This document shows, piece by piece, positions 47,060 to 57,704 of a stretch of DNA of 64,000 nt (its first letter is position 1; each line of letters starts with the position of its first letter). Below the pieces are notes generated by a model that worked only from the letters and a program-made list of their open reading frames with translations, was not told where the DNA came from and made no database searches. This DNA comes from Archivesica marissinica (taxonomy: Eukaryota; Mollusca; Bivalvia; Venerida; Vesicomyidae). Made by a program: the position numbers and the translations under genes. The DNA lies in contig CM026404.1 of assembly GCA_014843695.1 (NCBI GenBank), forward strand, positions 53,576,833 to 53,640,832, read 5' to 3'.

Positions 47060-48970
47060 TGTCATTCCACTGCTACTTAGCTATATCGTCATTCCACTGT
47101 ACAGTTAGCTACGATGTAAACCCACTGCATAGTCGGCTATATCGTCATTCCACTGTACAGTTAGCTACGATGTAAACCCACTGCATAGTCGGCTATACAA
47201 TGTAGTGTCATTCTACTGCATAGTTAGCTACAATGTACACCCATGCATAGTCGACTATAGTGTCATTCCACTGCCTGATTAGCTACTACGTCATTCCACT
47301 ACATAGTTAGCTACAATGTAAACCCATGCATAGTCGACTATAGTGTCATTCCACTGGCTGATTAGCTACTATGTCATTCCACTGCATAGTTAGCTAATAT
47401 GTAAACCCATGCATAGTCGACTATAGTGTCATTCCACTGCCTGAGTAGCTACTACGTCATTCCACTGCATAGTTAGCTACAATGTAAACCCATGCATAGT
47501 CGACTATAGTGTCATTCCACTGGCTGAGTAGCTACTACGTCATTCCACTGCATAGTTAGCTACAATGTAAACCCATGCATAGTCGACTATAATGTTATTC
47601 CACTGCACAGTTAGCTACAACACCATTCCAACTATAGATTGCACAGTTAGCTACAACATCATTCCAACTATAGATTGCACTGCACAGTTAGCTACAACAT
47701 CATTCCAGCTATAGATTGCACTGCACAGTTAGCTACAACATCATTCCAACTATAGATTGCACTACACAGTTAGCTATAACATCATTCCAGCTATAGATTG
47801 CACTGCACAGTTAGCTACAACGTAATTCCACTGCACAGTTAGCTACAACATTCCAACTATAGATTGCACTGCACAGTTAGCTACAACATCATTCCAGCTA
47901 TAGATTGCACTGCACAGTTAGCTACAACATCATTCCAACTATAGATTGCACTACACAGTTAGCTACAACATCATTCCAACTATAGATTGCACTGCACAGT
48001 TAGCTACAACATCATTCCAGCTATAGATTGCACTGCACAGTTAGCTACAACATCATTCCAACTATAGATTACACTGCACAGTTAGCTACAACATCATTCC
48101 AGCTATAGATTGCACTACACAGTTAGCTATAACATCATTCCAGCTATAGATTGCACTGTACAGTTAGCTACAACATCATTCCAACTATAGATTGCACTGC
48201 ACAGTTAGCTACAACATCATTCCAGCTATAGATTGCACTGCACAGTTAGCTACAACATCATTCCAGCTATAGATTGCACTGCACAGTTAGCTACAACATC
48301 ATTCCAACTATAGATTGCACTGCACAGTTAGCTACAACATCATTCCAGCTATAGATTGCACTGCACAGTTAGCAACAACATCATTCCAGCTATAGATTGC
48401 ACTGCACAGTTAGCTACAACATCATTCCAACTATAGATTGTACTGCACAGTTCGCTACAACATCATTCCAGCTATAGATTGCACTGTACAGTTAGCAACA
48501 ACATCATTCCAGCTATAGATTGCACTGCACAGTTAGCTACAACATCATTCCAGCTATAGATTGCACTGCACAGTTAGCTACAACGTAATTCCACTGCACA
48601 GTTAGCTACAACGTATCCCACTGCACAGTTAGCTACAACGTATCCCACTGCATAGTTAGCTACAACGTAATCCCACTGCATAGTTAGCTACAACGTAATC
48701 CCACTGCATAGTTAGCTACAACGTAATCCCACTGCATAGTTAGCTACAACGTAATTCCACTGCACAGTTAGCTACAACGTAATCCCACTGCATAGTTAGC
48801 TACAACGTAATTCCACTGCATAGTTAGCTACAACGTAATTCCACTGCACAATTAGCTACAACGTAATCCCACTGCATAGTTAGCTACAACGTAATTCCAC
48901 TGCATAGTTAGCTACAACGTAATTCCACTGCACAGTTAGCTACAGCGTAATTCCACTGCACAGTTAGCTA
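47060..48970. repeat. Composite minisatellite built on cacagttagctacaa
   Basis: Three sub-arrays share the core cac(a/t)gttagctaca. The left part (47060-47600) has gtcattccactgcatagtta and tcgactatag. The middle (47600-48580) is about 43 bp with catcattccagctatagatt and gcactgcacagttagctaca. The right (48580-48970) is about 28 bp with acgtaatcccactgcatagt. This suggests successive re-amplification of one seed. Confidence 0.9.
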
Positions 48971-49124
48971 TAGCCTGGGTTCCAGTTTGTCGATTTTTCA
49001 CTAATTTGCTTCTCTCAAAATGACATTATCAGAAACTCAATACGGCCCAATTAATGGTATCGGTGTTAAGATATATGTGTATGACTGACCAGGCAACATA
49101 TATCAACGCCTGATCCCAGGCTAG
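48971..49124. mobile_element. Short inverted-repeat element (TAGCCTGGG ends)
   Basis: Begins tagcctgggttccag and ends ctgatcccaggcta, an imperfect terminal inverted repeat. Internal sequence (tgacattatcagaaactcaa, tacggcccaattaatgg, tgaccaggcaa) recurs inverted at 51618-51772. A MITE-like element. Confidence 0.65.
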
Positions 49125-49239
49125 GTTAGGTACAGCATCATTGTATCAAAATTCAATTGCATACAAAATGTAGGTAATGTAATTCTATAGGGATACGTGA
49201 GAGGTTCTTTACCGACGCCTCTACGGCGGCGTCACCAAT

Positions 49240-49345
49240 CAAGTACAAATCTCACCGTGTTAGCACACGTGGTAAGAATTTGATATGGAATCGAGGGCTC
49301 CTGTGTTCAAATACGACTCGGTGATGGCACGTATGTAGTGTCCTT
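49240..49345 (+). other. Weak tRNA-like sequence
   Basis: Complementary ends tcaccg and cggtga bracket a region with ttagcacacgtggtaaga at the D-arm position and gtgttcaaatacg at the T-arm position. Stems are incomplete; it is probably a decayed SINE head rather than a tRNA gene. Confidence 0.25.
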
Positions 49346-49544
49346 GGAGCAAGCATCTACACACAGTCACATTTCTTAGTAGGTCGATTTTCTTAGTAGC
49401 GCTCGATTTCGCAATTTGCGTTTTCATACGAATAACATTTCGGTATAAATATTCTTTTAGTATAATTAAGATTGTAAAAACGAGTACCAACTATCTTAGG
49501 AAAACGATTAATGCTGCGCCGTACAATCTGGTGTTTGCGTGTGT

Positions 49545-49830
49545 GTGTTTTACGTTTATTTATCGTCGCTACCGATTGCCCATATGAGCGACGCCTCCTG
49601 AAGATATTAGTCATTTTAGATTTTGGAGGATAGTGCATGATACAGACAGAGACCCATTCCACAGTCTCCACTGGTTCTTTTACGTGCACGGTGTAAAGTA
49701 CCGACACGAGATCTCGGTTTAACGTCCCATCTGAAAGACTGTTAATTTTATTAGGGTCAGACGGGGGATCGAACCTGCGATCCCTGGATTACCAGTCCAG
49801 CGTGTTACCACTGGACTACAGATCCGTCTG
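49545..49830 (-). mobile_element. SINE family B with Thr-like tRNA head
   Basis: On the minus strand: head gacggatctgtagtccagtg (A box), ctggactggtaatccag (anticodon arm with GGT in the loop), B box ggttcgatccc, then body with cagtctttcagatgggacgt and gggtctctgtctgtatca and tail gacgataaataaacgtaaaa. The T stem does not pair properly, so this is a retroposon and not a tRNA gene. Nearly identical copies at 51183 and 61530. Confidence 0.85.
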
Positions 49831-50272
49831 GTGTTTGCAACGCGGTGTTGAGGGGATATTGTATATTGGAGCACAGACATTGTGTATCGAAGGGGGATAA
49901 ACCAATTAACAGATAAAATGACAGCATAATTATAGGATTGGTTTTAGTTGTCAAGGGAACTAAAATGTGACGTTTAACAAAACTATGGCGAAAATTTGGA
50001 TATTATGACCGAGTCCAAGACACACGGGGAGCCATTGTGGTCGGTCCCTGGGCGAGCCAGGATATTTCGGAAACAACACTTATAGTTGCCATTGTATATG
50101 GGGTGACCTTATTTTAGGTCCAGTATCTTTGAAAAGGTATGGTCATGGTAAGATACCTGTTGGAAAGCACTATTTCAAAATTAGGCGCACTATTTTACTG
50201 TTAACACCAGGCGCCTAATGTTAAGATTTCAAATATGGGCTGTCTCTATTTTAAAATCGTGACAATCAGTAA
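49831..50272. other. Non-coding sequence between SINEs
   Basis: Single-copy looking DNA with one gcgcctaatgttaag / taggcgcactattt inverted pair near 50185-50220. No gene supported. Confidence 0.4.
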
Positions 50273-50470
50273 ATCGAGTATGACATATAAATTATACGGT
50301 TCACGGAGCTTCTAACATATCGCTATATATGTATTATATAATAGTTGGAAAGTAACCATCTACACTATCGAGTATGACATATATACGGTTCACGGAGGTT
50401 CTAACATAACGCTATATATGTATTATATAACAGTTGGAAAGTAACCATCTACACTACCAGTATCGCGAAC
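50273..50470. repeat. About 95-bp tandem duplication
   Basis: atcgagtatgacatata...tacggttcacggag and ctatatatgtattatataa with gttggaaagtaaccatctac occur twice, starting at about 50273 and 50369. Confidence 0.85.
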
Positions 50471-50488
50471 AACACGGATATTGTTAAT

Positions 50489-50983
50489 ACATAGTTCCCA
50501 CGGCAGTCAAAAACATTGATAAGATTTTATCTTGGCACACATTTTGACTGGCAAGTTTTATTAACTGCATTTTCAGGATTTTTACTAGTAATTCTTTAAT
50601 TGCAATAACTTTATTAATTTTGGTTTCTTAATATAAAATTTGGTATGATTTTAAAGGTATTGAAATGTACTTTTTAAATTTTAAATATTAATTTATTTTT
50701 TGACAATGGTGTCAATTGAAAGTCTATGTTTACAGTTGAAATATTAACATACAGGTAAATTATTATGTATTCGTTATTGATACGAAATTTGTGAAATGAT
50801 ACAAAAAATATGTCCATTGAGAACTTTCCAACAATATATGAACCACGGTGATGGGATAATAAATAAATATGTTATGAAGAAAACAAAACCACGCTACTAT
50901 ATATTATATATAATATCTGATCAACTTTGCCATTCAAAATGGCAGCCACAGTAGGAATGATGACGTCACACGGGAACTATGTA
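50489..50983. mobile_element. Possible MITE with short inverted ends
   Basis: tacatagttccc near 50490 and gggaactatgta near 50972 form a 12-bp inverted repeat enclosing about 480 bp of AT-rich DNA without coding potential. Confidence 0.4.
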
Positions 50984-51182
50984 ACGGCCATACAAGAATA
51001 ACCGAATTCATTTGGCCAGCAGATGAAGCTCACGGCATACAGAACAGTACTGTCTTAGAAGTGAGGAAGCTACCCATCTGGCTTGTGGAAGGTCTGTGGT
51101 TCTAACCGATGGCTGCTCATACCTGAAATACTGCTCGGAGGTGCACACAAGGTCTTCCTCCACCAATACTAACTGGAGAGTC

Positions 51183-51476
51183 GTGTGTGTTTTACGTTTA
51201 TTTATCGTCGCTACCGGTTGCCCATATGAGCGACGCCTCCTGAAGATATTAGTCATTTTAGATTTTGGAGAATAGTGCAATGATACAGACAGAGACCCAT
51301 TCCAGTCTCCTCTGGTTCTTTTACGTGCACGGTGTAAAGCACCGACACGAGACATCGTTTTAACGTCCCATCTGAAAGACTGTTAATTTTATTAGGGTCA
51401 GTCGGGGGATCGAACCTGCGATCCTTGGATTACCAATCCAGCATGTTACCACTGGACTACAGATCCGTCTGTAGCT
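51183..51476 (-). mobile_element. SINE family B with Thr-like tRNA head
   Basis: Same structure and orientation as 49545-49830: body at left (tacgtttatttatcgtcgct, gcgacgcctcctgaag), inverted B box gggggatcgaacctgcg at 51404-51420, and head gactacagatccgtc ending at 51470. The head differs in a few bases (ccttggattaccaatcca). Confidence 0.85.
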
Positions 51477-51617
51477 GGAGAGTCGCAGTATGACCCGAGT
51501 TGTATACTGTGAGAATGTGCGGTGACCATCACGTGATTTGTGACGCTGTAAGCACCATTGCATATCGTGACTCGGAGTGACTAGAATCTGCTCTCATACT
51601 GCCGTGTGTCTTACTCG

Positions 51618-51772
51618 CCTAGCCTGGGAACAGGCGTCGACATAGTTTGCCTGGTCAGTCAAATAAATATATTTTAACACCGAGACTATTAATTGGGCCG
51701 TATTGAGTTTCTGATTATATTAACTTTGCCAGAAGTTAAACAGTGAAAAATTGACAGACTGGCACCCGGGAT
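51618..51772. mobile_element. Second copy of the TAGCCTGGG element, inverted
   Basis: tagcctgggaacaggcg at the left; internal ttgcctggtcagtca, attaattgggccgtattgag and aaaaattgacagactgg are the reverse complement of the element at 48971-49124. Both copies flank the 2.5-kb block with two SINEs. Confidence 0.65.
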
Positions 51773-51907
51773 AATACTTGCCCGCTACATTCCGATACAG
51801 CACAGCGTTGTTACTGTGCAAAGTTTATGTACAACGTAACACCAACATAAACCGAAATAATTGAATGAGGATGGCAGATGCTATGATTATTACCGTGTAT
51901 CGTGTAT

Positions 51908-52556
51908 CATATTGTTGATATCGCTGTATTACATACATACAAATTGTTGATATCGCTGTATTGCATAAATACAAATTGCTGATATCGCTGTATTACATAC
52001 ATACACATTGTTGATATCGCTGTACCACATACATACACATTGTTGATATCGCTGTATTACATACATACACATTGTTGATATCGCTGTATCACATACATAC
52101 ACATTGTTGATATCGCTGTACCACATACATACACATTGTTGATATCGCTGTACCACATACATACACATTGTTGATATCGCTGTATCACATACATACACAT
52201 TGTTGATATCGCTGTACCACATACATACACATTGTTGATATCGCTGTACCACATACATACACATTGTTGATATCGCTGTACCACATACATACACATTGTT
52301 GATATCGCTGTATCACATACATACACATTGTTGATATCGCTGTACCACATACATACACATTGTTGATATCGCTGTACCACATACATACACATTGTTGATA
52401 TCGCTGTACCACATACATACACATTGTTGATATCGCTGTATCACATACATACACATTGTTGATATCGCTGTACCACATACATACACATTGTTGATATCGC
52501 TGTACCACATACATACACATTGTTGATATCGCTGTATCACATACATACACATTGTT
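51908..52556. repeat. 32-bp minisatellite, about 20 copies, partly 128-bp periodic
   Basis: Unit contains gttgatatcgctgtaccaca and tacatacacatt. The variants taccac and tatcac recur with a period of four units over much of 52180-52550. Frames of 121 residues starting every 128 bp on the minus strand are repeat by-products. Confidence 0.94.
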
Positions 52557-52589
52557 GCATCTGTTTTCTACTGCTAATTTATCCCGACC

Positions 52590-52758
52590 GTGTAGCTTAA
52601 ACTTGATGAAACAAGTTTTAATAACTTATATTAAGCGCTCTCATTAGGGTACACGTAGAAACTCGAGTACGGTACCATCTCATATACTTCCCGTCCGAGG
52701 ATCGAACCTGTGTTGTATTGTTGAGAAGCGAGCGTGCTAACCACTACGTTCATCGGAC
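52590..52758 (-). mobile_element. SINE family C (tRNA head, family-A-like tail)
   Basis: Minus strand: gtccgatgaacgtagtggtt and agcacgctcgcttctcaaca (A box and anticodon region), B box caggttcgatcctcgg, then a short body. The tail ttataacttgttt-type sequence (aagttttaataacttatatt on the plus strand) resembles that of family A, suggesting shared LINE recognition. Confidence 0.65.
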
Positions 52759-53583
52759 ATATTTAAGGACAAAGCCGTTTAGATTTACGTGGGCCTATAC
52801 ATGAGTATTTGAACTAATCAAATTACAGATTGATCTGTCATCTTGTACAAAACGATAGATGTAAACCACAGCTCGATTAATTACTATTTAATTAGATTTT
52901 CCCAAAGTATGGGGTTAGGTGTCAAAATCATAAAATGAAACATCTCTAATGCTTCGGGAGATCTTGTCGATATTCATGCAACATTTTAACGAGAGATCGT
53001 GTCATGTTTCAAAACATGAAATTGATTTAATTCGATTTTCACACGACATTGAACTAAACCCTGGCTATCAGGTGTCTTTACCGATCAACATGCGACAATA
53101 CATAAGCATTGACATCAATAGCAGCTCATTAAGTGCTATATTTTGATAAAACACCTGCAGTACGGCCAGTAAAGTGACTTTTTTTGCATCGTTTGATCGT
53201 TTTTTATTGTTTTCTTTCAATTTTTGGATGAAACCAAATGTTTTCAATTTCCAACCCATAATAATTGGCATGTGCCAAGATGGAGATAGATTTCAGAGAT
53301 GTAGTATTGATAATGAACATTCTCAAAGAATTAAATTTCAGCGACACGATTTGTGTATTTTCTTCATTGTATTAAATGCATGTTTCTTTGATGTTGATCA
53401 ATACCATATGATCGATTGTAAGCGATCGATTTCTAGAAGAATTATTCGATTTACTGTTATGAGGGTTATGAGGGTTATGAGGGTTTCAGGTGCAATACTC
53501 AAACATGCGAAACTTAATTTTGGAATAGTAGCTTTGTTAAGCCTTAATGACTAATTTAATTTTGGAAAATATATGTATTTTTC
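52759..53583. other. Unique region with a weak 2A-like motif in a short frame
   Basis: AT-rich DNA with two unassigned open frames (52949-53146, 65 codons; 53174-53554, 126 codons). The first contains D-I-E-L-N-P-G at 53045-53065, followed by Tyr. The second ends in three copies of a 10-bp repeat (atgagggtt). No family recognised for either; both may be chance. Confidence 0.35.
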
Positions 53584-53899
<316 letters not shown>

Positions 53900-54068
53900 G
53901 TGTCGGTGCTTTACACCGTGCACACAATATAACTAGAGGAGATTCTGGAATGGGTCTCTGTCTGTATCATTGCAATATCCTCCAAAATATAAAATGTCTA
54001 ATTTCTTCAGGAGGCGTCGCTCATTTGGGCAACCGGTAGAGACGATAAATAAACGTAAAACACACACG
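53900..54068 (+). mobile_element. SINE family B, 5'-truncated
   Basis: gtcggtgctttacaccgtgc, gggtctctgtctgtatcatt, caggaggcgtcgctcat and gacgataaataaacgtaaaa match the 3' part of family B. The head is missing and replaced by the GACA array. Confidence 0.8.
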
Positions 54069-54315
54069 CACGCACGCATAATGGAAGTCCCATTGTATAG
54101 TATTCTATGAGTCAATGAATATAATTATACAAGTCATCATGCAAACAGAGAGAATGTCCTGTAATTTGATACTACAAAACAGTTGGTTTTTAAAACATTT
54201 CTTGTTTCCGTTATGACGGCAGGGAATATAAACATAAAACGAAAGACAAGTACATATAAATATGTAATGGAAGGACGATTGAAATCTCAGCATAATAAAC
54301 CTCACATAGTGTACT

Positions 54316-54548
54316 GGAAGTCGTGATAGCACAGTGGTAGCGCGTTCGCTTCAAGTGCGAAAGGCCCGGAGTTCGAGTCACAGCTGGAACAGTTACGATT
54401 GTTCCCTTGGCAAGCCATTTAAATTCCACATGCCTCTTCTCTCTCCACCGTGGCGATGGAATCCATCAGGAATGAGGTCTCGAGAGTGATTATTATAAGT
54501 TGTAAGAACCTGTTTCGCAATCGAGCTACAATATATATGTATAAACTA
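54316..54548 (+). mobile_element. tRNA-derived SINE, family A
   Basis: Head with ggaagtcgtgatagcacagt and ggtagcgcgttcgcttcaag, B box ggagttcgagtcac, body ccatttaaattccacatgcc, tail gcaatcgagctacaatatat. Nearly full length. The target-site duplication was not clear. Confidence 0.85.
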
Positions 54549-55325
54549 ACAGTAATTCTTAGCACTTCCCATTCGTCCAGAAAATGACTAACGACATCAA
54601 CCGCCCGCTTCCTCATAACAATCTATACAATAATCTCACGTATAATTACATGTGGGCGATGTCAATATACAAGTACCCCAGGGGACAATAGTGTGCAATA
54701 AAAACATGACTACACACAAGTTCCTCTTGACATTGCGGGTTTATTTGTTGTGGGAATGTAACAATGGTATATTGTGTCACTGACCAGGTGAATGTTCTCT
54801 TCATTTGGAATTATTCCAGGTGGTTAGATAACAGTAATTGCCTGGGGACCTGCTCCGTGTTACCTTCATTAGCAGCGTTGATTCTACCTTGTTGGTAAAC
54901 AATTATTATATTGTGATAGATTCGGGTCTATGACCAACATGTCCTGAGAGTGTATTTAATACAATTACCCTGCTGTTTGCAAACCATAGAGAACTATAAC
55001 TATAAAACAGTATTAATAGCCAAATTATCAGCCGATATTTCGGCGAGGTGACCCACCTTTATCAACAGAAATACGTCTGCACCTAACTGGAGCATGATTA
55101 CTTGTTACACGTCAACCGAACAGACAACAAAATCGAACGTACACGTTGACGCCAGATAACATAATAATGTGTATGTACATCCCCTCGTGCATAAAACACA
55201 ACAACAACAACAACAAGATATACAGCATCAAAACACCCCACGCCGCCGAAATATTACCGTGAATTACAATCCCGTATAGCAGGTAAGGCAATCATAATTC
55301 ACACAACCGAAAATAATATACTGAT
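54549..55325. other. Non-coding sequence
   Basis: About 775 bp without gene, array or recognised mobile element; contains an (aac)n stretch near 55198. Confidence 0.45.
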
Positions 55326-55327
55326 GA

Positions 55328-55505
55328 TCTCCCACCGACATCAAACCGGGTCCCACCGACATCAAACCGGGTCCCACCGACATCAAACCGGGTCCCACCG
55401 ACATCAAACCGGGTCCCACCGACATCAAACTGGGTCCCACCGACATCAAACCGGGTCCCACCGACATCAAACCGGGTCCCACCGACATCAAACTGGGTCC
55501 CAACC
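55328..55505. repeat. 21-bp minisatellite, 8-9 copies
   Basis: Unit cccaccgacatcaaaccggg plus t; some copies have actggg. Confidence 0.95.
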
Positions 55506-55509
55506 TGTA

Positions 55510-56345
55510 CCAAACTGCGTAAAACATAACTTTAATACCACGAACTGTGTTGGTGCGCCGTAAAACATACCTTTAATACCACGAACTGTGTTGGTGCGCC
55601 GTAAAACATAACTTTAATACCACGAACTGTGTTGGTGCGCCGTAAACATAACTTTAATACCACGAACTGTGTTGGTGCGCCGTAAAACATAACTAACCAC
55701 AAAACATAACTTTAATACCACGAACTGTGTGTGCGCCGTAAAACATAACTTTAATACCACGAACTGTGTTGGTGCGCCGTAAAACATACCTTTAATACCA
55801 CGAACTGTGTTGGTGCGCCGTAAAACATAACTTTAATACCACGAACTGTGTTGGTGCGCCGTAAAACATAACTTTAATACCACGAACTGTGTTGGTGCGC
55901 CGTAAAACATAACTTTAATACCACGAACTGTGTTGGTGCGCCGTAAAACATAACTTTAATACCACGAAACTGTGTTGGTGCGCCGTAAAACATAACTTTA
56001 ATACCACGAACTGTGTTGGTGCGCCGTAAAACATACCTTTAATACCACGAACTGTGTTGGTGCGCCGTAAAACATACCTTTAATACCACGAAATGTGTTG
56101 GTGTGCCGTAAAACATAACTTTAATACCACGAAATGTGTTTGTGCGCCGTAAAACATCATTTTAATATCACGAACTGTGTTGGTGCGCCGTAAAACATAC
56201 CTTTAATACCACGAACTGTGTTGGTGCGCCGTAAAACATACCTTTAATACCACGAAATGTGTTGGTGCGCCGTAAAACATCATTTTAATACCACGAACTG
56301 TGTTGGTGCGCCGTAAAACATACCTTTAATACCACGAACTGTGAA
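55510..56345. repeat. 41-bp minisatellite, about 20 copies
   Basis: Unit contains cgtaaaacataactttaata and ccacgaactgtgttggtgcg; variants atacc, catcatttt and gaaatgtg. One unit (about 55690) carries an inserted aaccacaaaacat. Confidence 0.94.
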
Positions 56346-56409
56346 GATGACGAACTGTAATACATGTTGTTCCGGTTACGACATGGTTTTGGGACAGCGG
56401 TGATGAAAG

Positions 56410-56850
56410 CATAAACATGTATGATGGGGTCACGACACCCTGAATCAGTATGGTGGGGTCACGACACCCTGAATCAGTATGGTGGGGTCACGACACCCTG
56501 AATCAGTATGGTGGGGTCACGACACCCTGAATCAGTATGGTGGGGTCACGACACCCTGAATCAGTATGATGGGGTCACGACACCTTGAATCAGTATGATG
56601 GGGTCACGACACCCTGAATCAGTATGGTGGGGTCACGACACCCTGAATCAGTATGGTGGGGTCACGACACCCTGAATCAGTATGATGGGGTCACGACACC
56701 CTGAATCAGTATGATGGGGTCACGACACCTTGAATCAGTATGATGGGGTCACGACACCCTGAATCAGTATGGTGGGGTCACGACACCCTGAATCAGTATG
56801 ATGGGGTCACGACACCCTGAATCAGTATGATGGGGTCACGACATTCTGAA
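56410..56850. repeat. 29-bp minisatellite, about 15 copies
   Basis: Unit contains ggggtcacgacaccctgaat and cagtatg(a/g)t. A five-unit pattern of atgatg/atggtg and cctt/ccct variants is repeated once. Confidence 0.95.
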
Positions 56851-57704
56851 ACAGAAATGTTGCCCAGTTTTCCAAATTTCACCCTAACGTTTAACAATTT
56901 GATGATTCATACTGTTACAAAAGGCGGTCAGCGCCCAGGCACAAAGTACTTAAACATAGTGATTGTGTCCGTGTTATACCACGAAGATGACAGTCTGCCA
57001 AAAGCTTGATTAAATTGATAATTGTTGCCATAATTAAATAAATGTTTGATTTCCTATTGTCGATTAATATCGCGCACAAGCGATTGTTAAAGAGGAAAAT
57101 GATCTAATAAAGAGGTTGACAACCCCAGTATTTGTTACTGTGTCACGTGGGCTAATCTTTCCCGCAGATCTTCAAGTATCAAATCACTCTCAATAATTCT
57201 TATTGACATGGAAAATAACCGAAACTTTGTTGCAAAGTGACACAACATATATAATAAAATTGACCGAGAAAATTGATACAACGATAATGTTTTTGTCAAT
57301 ACCATCAGAATTAAACGCTAGTTGATTGTTTCAGAGCTTCATCGATAACATGAGCCGGATCTTTACGACCTGGTGTCATAAAAATAAAGTGAACCACTAG
57401 AATGATTCGTATTTTGTGGGGGTGGGGGCTGAAACAGTCTGGAAAAATAAGTGTTCTTGCCAGGTGAATCACCAGATGATTGAGAGCTGCATCCAGCAGG
57501 GGCATAGCTTGGCCGTGATGCAGTCTATGCACCATTATGATATGGGGTCCGGTGGTATTTCACTCGGAATATTCAGAAATCTATATCACCGCAGCAGTAT
57601 TCACAGGCATTTACGACATGTTTGACGAGATATAAAGAACATAATTTTGCAGTTGTGAAAATATTTTATAAAGGAAAAAACAATGTATTATTATTTTCAT
57701 ATTC
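56851..57704. other. Unique sequence, no gene recognised
   Basis: Short frames only (a 60-codon frame opening in the preceding array, and a 69-codon frame at 57416-57625). Composition is somewhat less AT-rich at 57410-57620 than in the surroundings, but no domain could be recognised. Confidence 0.35.

Noticed and set aside
49741..49829. tRNA-Thr gene (minus strand), and similar at 51401 and 61735
   Set aside because: A and B boxes and an anticodon arm are present but the T and acceptor stems do not pair; all three are heads of a longer repeated element, so they are called SINEs.
53174..53554. 126-codon frame as a gene
   Set aside because: No recognisable domain; it ends in a short tandem repeat beside a microsatellite. 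Left as unassigned.
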